The notes under the pieces were generated by a model that made no database searches, was not told where the DNA came from, and was given only the letters and a program-made list of their open reading frames with translations. A stretch of DNA of 38,121 bases from a virus, in IMG/VR virus record IMGVR_UViG_3300025645_000182, positions 1 to 38,121 of that record; one strand, written 5' to 3'. Within the stretch, counting starts at the first letter, position 1. Every line of letters starts with the position of its first letter. The position numbers and the translations under genes are program-made. This document shows positions 15,601 to 22,987 of the stretch, piece after piece.

Positions 15601-18600
15601 GGCTCCAATAGCCTCCATCTTCTGCTTAACACCGGAACGTGTGGAGTTCATGAGTAGTTCCCCCGCGTTACGCGAGTCCGGTGCCGGTGCAAGGATAGCT
15701 TCTATAAACCGATCTGCTTCGGTCAAAGCGGAATCAACCTCTTTAGGTGGGATACCGACTATCTTACGTAGGAAGTTACCGACAGAGTTAAAGAACCGTT
15801 GCAGCGCGGAGATCTCTTCGCCATTCGGGTTCATCGTAGCTAACTTCTTTTGGAACTCCGGGTTACTGAACGCTTCAGATACAAACTCATCTACGTCTTG
15901 CGCACCATACGCACTGTCAAGCATATCTTTCACGTCGTTAAACAGCTTAGTTAGCTGTTTAGTCACCGGGTGGCTTGGGTTAGCTAGTGTGGCCGATACC
16001 GCAGCGTGCGTTACTTCATGAAGCACTACGTGAGTATTTGTTCCTGTAACACTATCTAGCTTGACAGTGTTAGTCTCGGGATCAAATAAGCCTGCGACAG
16101 GGTTACCCTGCGCATCCTGCAAGTCTTCGACGACCTCTACCTTCGTATCACCAGCAACACCAGCCAATTTACTAGCTGCTGTAGACAGTTTAGTGTTCGG
16201 TGTAGTTCCCGCGATAGCCTCTAAGGCACCTTTAAGATTGCCAGTACCTATCATAACCCGAGCACGGGGGTGCATTGGAGCATCCATAGCTACTACGGCA
16301 TTACGAGTTATCTTCTTCTCAAAGATCCTAGTTAGCTCGTCAAGGGCGAGTTCGTCGAGGTTGGCACGTAGGTCTTCCTGATCTTCAAGATCGATCTGTG
16401 CCTGTTCAGCGGCCTCTCGTGCAGCTATCTTGGCCTCTCGTGCACGGAACAATTCTATATAGTCGGTGTTCTCGATCCTTTGCACATTGCGAAGTTCTTT
16501 TTCAAGTGTCGTATCGATCCACGCATTAGTTTCTTTGGACAAGTTTTTCTTAGCCCAAGCTAGCGTCAACTGTGCAGGTTTATTACCCATACCGTTGTAG
16601 AACTCTATCTCACCCTGCGGCATATCAGGAGTCTGTCGGAACTGTTTTGTCTGGTTAGCTACGTCGAATATGGCTAGGTACAGGCCATCGATCGTGCGCT
16701 CTACCTTACTCAGATACGTTACCGCTGCATTGCCTTCCTTATCGCGTGCTGCTACACCGTCATCAAGGAGCTTGAATACCTTGGTACCATCATTGGGGGT
16801 CGTAATATCCTCCCCGATGATATTGGAATACTCTTTACTAACTTCGGTAGCGGTGCGTCTAACTTCAGCAGGTTGGGCTGCGAAACGTTCATCGCGTTGC
16901 TTAGACACCGTACGTGGTGCAGCGGGTTCTTTCTTAGCGACCGGCTCTTTCTTAGCAACTACTGGTTCAGCAACTGGCGCTTTCTCAGGTTCTTTCTTAG
17001 CGACTACTGGTTCTTTCTTAGCGACCGGCTCTTTCTTAGCAACTACTGGTTCAGCAACTGGCGCTTTCTCAGGTTCTTTCTTAGCGACTACTGGTTCTTT
17101 CTTAGCGACCGGCTCTTTCTTAGCAACTACTGGTTCAGCAACTGGCGCTTTCTCAGGTTCTTTCTTAGCGACTACTGGTTCTTTCTTAGCGACCGGCTCT
17201 TTCTTAGCAACTACTGGTTCTACAGCAGGTGTTGGCGAGGCTAGTGTAGGCTGTGTTTCGACCGCTCCACTAACAGCTTTTGCAGGGCGCTGCCGAGCCG
17301 TAGCCAATCCCTTTTGCGTAGGGGCGCTAATTCGTCCGGTATCGTCGCGTGTAAGAGGCTCCAATCGCTCGAATTCCATAGCTGGTACAATAGGCGAAAG
17401 GCCGCTTCTACTTGGCTGCGACTCAGGCTGTTCGGGTTGCTTTTTCCCACGTGGGGTAGGTTGAAATAGTTCAAGCTGAGCCTCCGGCGTACCCTCTAGC
17501 TCCCGTGCAATATTAAGTCGGGTCTGCTCAGGTACTTTCTGGTTATTAGCGAACGCGACAAACTGGTCACGAACCCCGACATCATTAAGATCTTTACCCT
17601 CGACACGTTGCCGGATCGGCGCTCTCGGGGCAATACCTAGCGTGTCCATGAACTCTTTAGTAACTGCTTTAGGCGCGACTTGTTCCTGAGTAGCTTGCTC
17701 CGGTGCTCCCTTCTTTACAGGTGAGGTCTTACGCTTACCCATACCGGGGAACGATAACTGTGACGGTACTTGTTCTTTCTTAACCGCTTCGGGTATCTGT
17801 GACTCCAGCTCGCCTAGTTGCGTATCTTCTGGGGCAGCTTGTATTGTCTGTTGCGGCGCTTTAGGGGCTTTTTCTTTAGGGCGCGTACCAGCAAACGCAT
17901 CTGCGGCTCTACGGATACGGTCAGACTCTGCCTTTGTAGGTTTAGCACGCTCGCCACTGGCGATGTTACGGCTATCTAGTTCTTTAGCGAACTTACGTTC
18001 GAGGTTGACATAGCTACCGGTAGTCGGTTCAGCAATAACGGCTTCTAGTGCAGCTGCACGAGGAGCCGCACGTTCGGCAAGTTCTACACGTTTCGCATCA
18101 GCGGCTTTGGTTTCTTCTACAGACTCCCCGCGCATCGCGGCAAGGTCGGCTACCGCAGCTTCGTCTGCTCTCAGAGACTCTGCAACTGCGGCAATCTCCG
18201 CGTCGGTTAACTCTTGCTGCTCCATTTTTTGCAGCTGCTCTGTCGCCTCCATACCCCCAATACCAAACATGTCTGGAGTACGATCATCCCGTACGGTTGG
18301 GCTTCTTAATTCTGGGGTTTCTACGATGGTGTCAAACACCATGTCTTCGGTAATAGCCTTGGGATCTAAACCTTCCGCCTCTAATTGCGCTACCGCTACG
18401 TTTACCTGCTCTTCTGAGAAGTCAGTCAGTGAGCGGCCATCTTGTGCGGCCAAACTTCTTAATTCTGGGGTTTCCACAATGGTGTCAAACACCATGTCTT
18501 CGGTAATAGTCGTAGGATCTACACCATCACTTTCGAGCTTCGTTACAGCCGCTGATATTTGCTCTTCCGCGAAGTCCGTCAGCGAGCTACCAGAAGCAGT

Positions 18601-19620
18601 TCCTTGTTCGGCAGTGATAGGTTCTGCGCGGTTGGCGAACAATTCTCCCTGTACCTGACCTTCTTCTAGGGTAGGCTGATCGTAGTCTGGAGCGTCTTTC
18701 AGAGCGGGTCCGAGCAAGGGGGGTTCACCAGCCGTGGGATCAACCGCTTTTGCGCTCTTACCTTTTACAAACAGGTCAACAAGACCCTGCATTAGTGCAC
18801 CAGACCCCGCGCCAATTGCGCCTTCTTCGACTACACCGGCGTTAACAAGTTCTGCTTCGGCGTTGTACCCGCGCTCGTTAAGGTTCTGCAATATAGCTGT
18901 TGAGGCTTCCTGCACACCTTCGGCAGTACCTGTTATAGCCATCTTACGGAAATAGTTTATTAGGCCAACAGCGTCACCACCAAGTTTCTCCATGAGGTCA
19001 GTGACCCCCGGAATTTTGATGACTCGGCCTATTGGAAGTACGTCAAGGGAACCAATGGCGGCACCGCGAAGGGTAGCAGAGCCACGTTCTTCTTCAGTAG
19101 CTCCAGCTGCACGGGCACGTTCACTCGCTTCACCAGCTCCAGCACCAACACCCAGCGCACCGGCAACACCAAGACCGGCAGCTGTAACAGCGCTAGCGGG
19201 AGCAGCGAACGCGGCGGCGGCGGCAGGCGCAGCAATACCGGCTATAGAGCCAATACCAGACGCTAGCTTGTAGGCAATAGAATCGGGATCACCACCTTCA
19301 GGACGTAGGTAGTCCGCAGTGGCTTTGATTTTTTCACGCACTGCAAGTTCGCTTTCTTCTTCTAGTAAGGCGGCTGCACCGAGTGAGGCTGCCTCACCCA
19401 TACCTACAGCACCCGCACCAAAACCAGTGGCTATGTTTTCAAAGAACCCAGACTCCGAGGGGTCTCGCTCTCTCACTGACGCCATAGGGGGCATCTCCAC
19501 GTCCCGCGCAGTGCCCCCTTGCATCGCTCGTATTGCATCGGCTATCTCACGAGCCGCGACTACGTCACCTGCTGCATCAGCGTTATTAAGTGCGGTAAAT
19601 AGTTGCTCGATACTAGCCAT
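12664..19620 (-). CDS. giant polyvalent internal-virion protein with metallopeptidase motif
   Basis: This 2318-residue protein has the architecture of phage large polyvalent proteins, which are carried in the virion and ejected with DNA. Residues about 110-160 are Ala/Gly-rich and hydrophobic. There is a two-copy ~51-residue repeat near residues 350-450. Residues about 801-899 are a perfect 28-residue Lys/Pro/Val repeat. A gluzincin-like site follows: HEVTH at 1201-1205, with Glu1249 in EFVSEAF as likely third zinc ligand. The long C-terminal part (about 1750-2300) resembles LPD38-type regions (VLRVASMYKTYGMQMYY, then LHGTALFFSGIHGIPLYG). GAAGG lies about nine bases before the ATG. It is the last gene of the virion operon. 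Roles in ejection and cleavage of host or virion proteins are inferred. Confidence 0.85.
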   Translation of the reverse strand: MASIEQLFTALNNADAAGDVVAAREIADAIRAMQGGTARDVEMPPMASVRERDPSESGFFENIATGFGAGAVGMGEAASLGAAALLEEESELAVREKIKATADYLRPEGGDPDSIAYKLASGIGSIAGIAAPAAAAAFAAPASAVTAAGLGVAGALGVGAGAGEASERARAAGATEEERGSATLRGAAIGSLDVLPIGRVIKIPGVTDLMEKLGGDAVGLINYFRKMAITGTAEGVQEASTAILQNLNERGYNAEAELVNAGVVEEGAIGAGSGALMQGLVDLFVKGKSAKAVDPTAGEPPLLGPALKDAPDYDQPTLEEGQVQGELFANRAEPITAEQGTASGSSLTDFAEEQISAAVTKLESDGVDPTTITEDMVFDTIVETPELRSLAAQDGRSLTDFSEEQVNVAVAQLEAEGLDPKAITEDMVFDTIVETPELRSPTVRDDRTPDMFGIGGMEATEQLQKMEQQELTDAEIAAVAESLRADEAAVADLAAMRGESVEETKAADAKRVELAERAAPRAAALEAVIAEPTTGSYVNLERKFAKELDSRNIASGERAKPTKAESDRIRRAADAFAGTRPKEKAPKAPQQTIQAAPEDTQLGELESQIPEAVKKEQVPSQLSFPGMGKRKTSPVKKGAPEQATQEQVAPKAVTKEFMDTLGIAPRAPIRQRVEGKDLNDVGVRDQFVAFANNQKVPEQTRLNIARELEGTPEAQLELFQPTPRGKKQPEQPESQPSRSGLSPIVPAMEFERLEPLTRDDTGRISAPTQKGLATARQRPAKAVSGAVETQPTLASPTPAVEPVVAKKEPVAKKEPVVAKKEPEKAPVAEPVVAKKEPVAKKEPVVAKKEPEKAPVAEPVVAKKEPVAKKEPVVAKKEPEKAPVAEPVVAKKEPVAKKEPAAPRTVSKQRDERFAAQPAEVRRTATEVSKEYSNIIGEDITTPNDGTKVFKLLDDGVAARDKEGNAAVTYLSKVERTIDGLYLAIFDVANQTKQFRQTPDMPQGEIEFYNGMGNKPAQLTLAWAKKNLSKETNAWIDTTLEKELRNVQRIENTDYIELFRAREAKIAAREAAEQAQIDLEDQEDLRANLDELALDELTRIFEKKITRNAVVAMDAPMHPRARVMIGTGNLKGALEAIAGTTPNTKLSTAASKLAGVAGDTKVEVVEDLQDAQGNPVAGLFDPETNTVKLDSVTGTNTHVVLHEVTHAAVSATLANPSHPVTKQLTKLFNDVKDMLDSAYGAQDVDEFVSEAFSNPEFQKKLATMNPNGEEISALQRFFNSVGNFLRKIVGIPPKEVDSALTEADRFIEAILAPAPDSRNAGELLMNSTRSGVKQKMEAIGAIQKDLALPLTDKFRGEWADGSAQWLRNAADGVRSLLPKLTGSLALADIAKAVGLKDLGLRLHVSFENQRGAMSQSDDRVHQKVKIVDKWASKAGVEGQKTLNDLIYSEEYGATIYQVDPTLTTAQARKKYEGETSESGENLLTIWKAQRKDWNALGSEGQNAYTTMRDMYRSQYNELRDVIYGRIDAAMKESPEAAATLKKEVYAKLFESGSLDVYFPLMREGKYSLSFSYKADRAKSEKDQFVLQMFDNYRERDRAAEMLQEDADVDQSTITTKDGALEIQDYANVPATSFVGETLKTLKANKVDPTVQAEIMRLFIEALPESSFAKSLQKRKGTPGYMTDAIYAMRTKGYDLGRQIERMRYGAIIGGIEDEIKEALPPAGGGQGKGIKPAFDTVRSELLIRGKFARQGAASKGIEKYVRTVNQLAFVATIGANAASAAVNLSQIPLFVYPYLGAKYGYKATAVAIKEATAIVTGSKIGTDAESRVGKALDKVTLAFGIDAYYDTKDGDYSVRTDLGLDAGLVKRLETIAPLVKVASERGQLSRSYILDALGLEEGGREARGNKLQRALDTGTGISAMMFNQAERFNRQVTLITTYNLALGKIAKDNPNMPRNKQKDLAAQQAMIETQETNGGSVLETAPRVAQENVLRVASMYKTYGMQMYYTMLKTARVALDTVAKEKKFTPEERSIALRQLAGLHGTALFFSGIHGIPLYGAVQLLADLLLFDDEDDKFDEIVRKSVGQGWYKGAFTELTGINIADRVRLTGLLIQQNRYNNDPSAEESIGYYLGGPALSVGKRFGRGVKDVLDGEIQRGIESMLPAGISNMYKASPVMGRYQQDGGIYTRRGDPIYDDITGGELFTQFLGFAPTEYSRNQEINQRDKRVEGAVLKRRSGILRKYYVAMRAGDLAGVNEVREEMDDFNRDHPSARIDRETVKKSLKSHKNTSAKMYNGVTISPLMKYAIEQSRLEYDEGFNLFN
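16925..17221 (-). repeat. 84-bp tandem repeat, 3 perfect copies plus a partial
   Basis: Copies begin at 16937, 17021, 17105 and 17189 and are identical as far as they extend. Each encodes 28 residues built from AKKEP, EKAPVAEP and VVAKKEP blocks. The reading frame is kept. The region encodes a stiff, basic, Pro-rich spacer like those of TonB. Exact identity points to recent expansion or ongoing copy-number change. Confidence 0.95.
18302..18500 (-). repeat. two-copy 153-bp direct repeat with internal palindrome
   Basis: The segments starting at 18302 and 18455 are near-identical for about 55 bases and encode two copies of ITEDMVFDTIVETPELRS within a ~51-residue unit. Each copy contains the perfect inverted repeat ATGGTGT-CAA-ACACCAT (18326-18342 and 18479-18495). 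The repeat is part of the 2318-residue coding sequence. Confidence 0.8.
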
Positions 19621-19635
19621 TAAAGGTACCTTCTA

Positions 19636-21414
19636 TTATTGTGAATATTTATCTAGGGCCGCTTGTTGCGCGGCTGTCAGTGTAACACCACCCACACTGT
19701 CGCCACCAGCACTAGTCGGGGCACCGAGTTTAGCGAGCTGCGCGTCTATCTGGCCCGTATGCGCTATTAGATCCCTCAGCTGGTAATTAGTCATTAACAT
19801 AACTTCTTTCTGGCGAGCATTAGCGGCGGCTATATCCTTCGGGTCTTTAGAATTCGCAGCTTTTTGCAACAACATACTTAGTTGTTCGTCCTCTGCAAAT
19901 GCAGCTTGTGAAAACTCCATCATTTGGGTCGCTACCTTAGCTTTTAACTGCTCATACGCTTGTATACTTGATTGAGCTTGTATAGCGTTCTGCAAGTCCT
20001 TATTAGCTTGCGCTGCCATACTATCCACGGCGGCTCTTAGATTACCTTGCTCCGCGTCCAAACGGCGATTTGCGTTACCCTCAATCCGTTCCTTATCCTG
20101 CCGAGACAGCTCAGTCATAGCCTGTAAAACTTGTCGTTTGTTCGCTTCGATTTGCTGTACGGCAACCTGACCTAGCTCTGCCCCAGTCTTCCCTATACCA
20201 ACATCAGAGGCTATTGCCGCTTCTTCGAGACCAATAGCCTCTATTAGACGCGATCTCTTTGCGGTTTCCTGCGCTACGCGCTCGTCCGACATACCTTGCG
20301 AACCCCTAGCCATCATAGCCCCGAACCCACCAGTTCCGGCGGTACTACGTAGGAACGCAGACGTCCGCTCTCTTCGTGCTTTTTCGGGGTCGTTCGCCGC
20401 AGCATCGTACTCGGCTAGGCGGCCTGAAAGCTCACCATACTTATCGGCTTTCTCTTTACGTCCTAAGTATTCGTCAGAGCTTGCACGGGCAGCTGTTTCT
20501 GCATCGCCCGAAGTTCCTAGGCTACCAAGCCCAGCAGACGCGATCATTTCATCAGCGCCCACAGCTGGCGCGGGTACTTCCGTTGCGCTAAGCGTAGGTA
20601 GGCCGGCTCCAAGAGCAGGGGTTGGATCTTCTTTTGGAGCTTGTGGAGTCTCCACTACAGCGCTAGGATCTTCCGCTACAACTTCTTCCACTACAGCGCT
20701 AGGATCTTCTACTACAACTTCTTCCACTACAGCGCTAGGATCTTCCGCTACAGCGCTAGGATCTTCCGCTACAGCGCTAGGGTCGCCCATAAACATAGTT
20801 TTATAGTCTGTCGGTGCTGTTTTTGGCTGCATTTCTTGTGCGTCAAGAAGCTCAAGAATCTCTATATTGGTCAGACCTGCCTCTTTGTCTGGGTCTGTCG
20901 CTCTCAGCGTTTCACGGTACTTCCTAACACGAGCCAAATCAGCGAACTTCTTCGCACGGCCCGTACGGCCCTCGACGCCTTCACCCGCTGCATACCCAAC
21001 GATACCACCGGCAGCCATCTTCGCAATCTGTGGTTTAACTTGGCTGGCCAAAGAACCTAGACCCTGTTGAACACCCTGCATAGCTTGTGGCGTCGCGGCT
21101 CCTTGTTGAGCAACCTTCTGCACGTTCTTTTGCTGCTGTGCCTGACGCTGCTGCATGATGCCTGCGGTTTGCTCAGTCATCTGCTGCTTAGTACGGTCTA
21201 CAAGCTCACGCTCACGCTGCTGTTTGATAGTCTGTGGGGACTGTGCCATCTGCATCTGTATATCGCGAGCGGCAGCGTCTTTCTCAGACTTCAGTTTCTG
21301 TAAGGCAAGCAGGTCTAACAGTTCTTGATTCTGCTGGTACCGTTGCTGTAAAGCTTGCGGATTACTCCGGTAGGCGTCTACCTTTGTTTGAATTTGTTGA
21401 TCAATGCCAGCCAT
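19636..21414 (-). CDS. coiled-coil structural protein, Gln/Ala-rich
   Basis: This 592-residue protein begins MAGIDQQIQTKVDAYRSNPQ. The N-terminal ~130 residues are a Gln-rich coiled coil. A short Gly-rich motif follows (MAAGGIVGYAAGEG, near 135). Residues about 210-255 are Asp/Pro/Ser/Ala/Val repeats (DPSAVAE, DPSAVVEEVV). The C-terminal half is again long Ala/Gln/Glu helices (residues about 390-560). There is no membrane segment and no catalytic motif. Its place between other virion genes suggests an internal or ejection protein. The ATG overlaps the previous stop (TAATG). It is separated from the next gene's ATG by 15 bases. Confidence 0.8.
   Translation of the reverse strand: MAGIDQQIQTKVDAYRSNPQALQQRYQQNQELLDLLALQKLKSEKDAAARDIQMQMAQSPQTIKQQRERELVDRTKQQMTEQTAGIMQQRQAQQQKNVQKVAQQGAATPQAMQGVQQGLGSLASQVKPQIAKMAAGGIVGYAAGEGVEGRTGRAKKFADLARVRKYRETLRATDPDKEAGLTNIEILELLDAQEMQPKTAPTDYKTMFMGDPSAVAEDPSAVAEDPSAVVEEVVVEDPSAVVEEVVAEDPSAVVETPQAPKEDPTPALGAGLPTLSATEVPAPAVGADEMIASAGLGSLGTSGDAETAARASSDEYLGRKEKADKYGELSGRLAEYDAAANDPEKARRERTSAFLRSTAGTGGFGAMMARGSQGMSDERVAQETAKRSRLIEAIGLEEAAIASDVGIGKTGAELGQVAVQQIEANKRQVLQAMTELSRQDKERIEGNANRRLDAEQGNLRAAVDSMAAQANKDLQNAIQAQSSIQAYEQLKAKVATQMMEFSQAAFAEDEQLSMLLQKAANSKDPKDIAAANARQKEVMLMTNYQLRDLIAHTGQIDAQLAKLGAPTSAGGDSVGGVTLTAAQQAALDKYSQ
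20651..20785 (-). repeat. 36-bp and 21-bp tandem repeats
   Basis: A 36-bp unit starts at 20651, 20687 and 20723, with two base changes in the second copy. It then gives way to a 21-bp unit sharing the core ACAGCGCTAGGATCTTCC. They encode the DPSAV(V/A)E repeats of the 592-residue protein, an acidic flexible linker. Confidence 0.85.
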
Positions 21415-22244
21415 TAGGCGTCTCCTGCATCGGTACCCGAGTCGTTACCGGTAAAAAGGTTGCCGAGGAAGTCAGTGATACCTCCGGCCCCACTCAAAAA
21501 GTTTGACAATTCACTAGGTTTGGAGTAGTTATACGACTGCGCCGCGATAGGTAGACCTTGTAATAGCGACTGCATGTACTGCACCTGCTTATACGGGAAG
21601 TCTCGCTCTTCTTCGAACTGCGCACGATCTGCTGACATACCCTCTTGCGCGATACCTCGCTGTACCCCACCAAGTTCGGCTTGTCGAGCTAGAGCTTGCA
21701 ACCCGTACTGATTTGTTAGGTTCTGCGCTTGCTGTTGAGCACCTTGCTCGACGTTAAACTGCTGTTGGGCTTGGTTGTACGCCTCGTTGTATCCTTGACC
21801 TGTAATACCCGCCATGTTCTGCAACATGTTACGTACGTTCTCAGACTCCATAATACCTTGGCGTGACCCACCATACGCTCCAGCTTGGGTAAGACGACCA
21901 GCGTCCCCTAAACGAGCAATCTGTGCTTGGCGTTGCTGTTCCGCAAGTTGTGGTTCGAGAGCATTTTGTACATAGGGGTTCATGTACTGCTGTGCCGTAC
22001 CCTGACTTGTAAACGATTGTGGGGTAACTGCACCCATCTGCTGTGTGGGTACCGTTAAATTAGCGAGACCTTGGAACGCCGACTGCTGTCCCGCAGAGGC
22101 ACCGGCTGTTAACGGCCCTTGATATGCTTGATATGGCGCGTTACCTAGCGCGGCACCTTGCCCAAGCATGTTCGTTACGTATGGACCTGCCCAATTGGAT
22201 AGGGAGGACTCAGTACCTGTTTGACCTGTAGATTGCGTCGTCAT
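21414..22244 (-). CDS. Gln-rich internal virion/structural protein
   Basis: This 276-residue protein begins MTTQSTGQTGTESSLSNWAG. It has the motif set YMNPYVQNALEPQLAEQQRQ and GAYGGSRQGIMESENVR, which I recognise as recurrent in podovirus-like virion operons. Most of the protein is Gln/Ala-rich helix. The C-terminal ~40 residues are Gly/Phe-rich (LSNFLSGAGGITDFLGNLF) and could touch membrane. A strong GAGGTGA lies upstream. The gene starts eight bases after the previous stop. A DNA-ejection role is inferred only from its neighbours. Confidence 0.8.
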   Translation of the reverse strand: MTTQSTGQTGTESSLSNWAGPYVTNMLGQGAALGNAPYQAYQGPLTAGASAGQQSAFQGLANLTVPTQQMGAVTPQSFTSQGTAQQYMNPYVQNALEPQLAEQQRQAQIARLGDAGRLTQAGAYGGSRQGIMESENVRNMLQNMAGITGQGYNEAYNQAQQQFNVEQGAQQQAQNLTNQYGLQALARQAELGGVQRGIAQEGMSADRAQFEEERDFPYKQVQYMQSLLQGLPIAAQSYNYSKPSELSNFLSGAGGITDFLGNLFTGNDSGTDAGDA

Positions 22245-22252
22245 AAATCACC

Positions 22253-22987
22253 TCACGCCGGTATAATTTTACGGGGATCGATCTCTTTCCCCTGTTTATC
22301 GTTACCCGTGCGCTGTTTGCGTATACGGGACATCATTTCAGATAATACTTTCGCGCCGGCATCGGAGTTACCGTTACCTAGGTGGCTAACTACATCTGCG
22401 GGGATAACAAACTCTCCATCGCTCAGTGCAGCGGGCTGCGTACCGTCTATGTTCGCGGGCACTTCGTCGGCCATGCCATCACTGCTGCCGTTTAAATACT
22501 TACCTTCCTTCATAGCGATACCCGCTAAACCACCTTGGGCCATACGGACAACCCCGCCGCTAGCTCGTTGCTGCACGCCTTCTGGCTCTGGTTCACCAGC
22601 GTTTTTACGTGCTAGAACCTCTGCCTGTGCGGCGGCTTGTGCCTGTGCAGCGGCTTGAGTTGGACGGTTTTGCGCTGTTGGGGTAGCATACTGCGTATCT
22701 GTAAAGTAACGACGTCCACCACTTCCGGGTCGGCGCTCTTCTCCAGCGACGCTATCTTGCTGAGGCACTCGTTGACGCACAGCGGTAAGGTCGGGGATAC
22801 CACCTTGATACCCTGTCGGCGGTACCACATCATCCCCTATGCCGGACTTATTACCTAGGTAGCTAAGCCCCATTATACCGAGGGCCTTTACCCCCTCAGG
22901 ACTAGTTGCCCAATCCATTCCGCCACTACCTAACTCTTTTATACTGCCCCATGCGTCCCCGAACCAGTCATTACTTTCGTCAGCCAT
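22253..22987 (-). CDS. phage structural protein with conserved SDGEFVIPADVVSHLG domain
   Basis: This is a 244-residue protein. The N-terminal half is low-complexity and Ala/Gln/Pro-rich. The C-terminal ~90 residues form a domain seen repeatedly in phage internal or tail proteins: SDGMADEVPANIDGTQPAAL, then SDGEFVIPADVVSHLGNGNS and KVLSEMMSRIRKQRTG. A short GGVVRMAQGGL motif precedes it, like the GGIV motif of the 592-residue neighbour and the EGGK tail of the 2128-residue protein. These three proteins may therefore interact. The ATG overlaps the stop of the 2128-residue gene (TAATG). The exact function is unknown. Confidence 0.8.
   Translation of the reverse strand: MADESNDWFGDAWGSIKELGSGGMDWATSPEGVKALGIMGLSYLGNKSGIGDDVVPPTGYQGGIPDLTAVRQRVPQQDSVAGEERRPGSGGRRYFTDTQYATPTAQNRPTQAAAQAQAAAQAEVLARKNAGEPEPEGVQQRASGGVVRMAQGGLAGIAMKEGKYLNGSSDGMADEVPANIDGTQPAALSDGEFVIPADVVSHLGNGNSDAGAKVLSEMMSRIRKQRTGNDKQGKEIDPRKIIPA

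Noticed and set aside
15326-16021. 231-residue plus-strand open frame opposite the HExxH region
   Set aside because: It is a shadow of the 2318-residue gene. It lacks a ribosome-binding site and recognisable domains and interrupts the convergent layout.
16925-17221. CRISPR array
   Set aside because: Copies are direct 84-bp units without unique spacers, and they encode an in-frame Lys/Pro/Val repeat of the minus-strand gene.
16670-17464. 264-residue plus-strand open frame (SFLATTGS repeats)
   Set aside because: It exists only because the 84-bp repeats, a multiple of three, carry no stop in that frame. The minus frame has the long gene, ribosome-binding site and domain matches.
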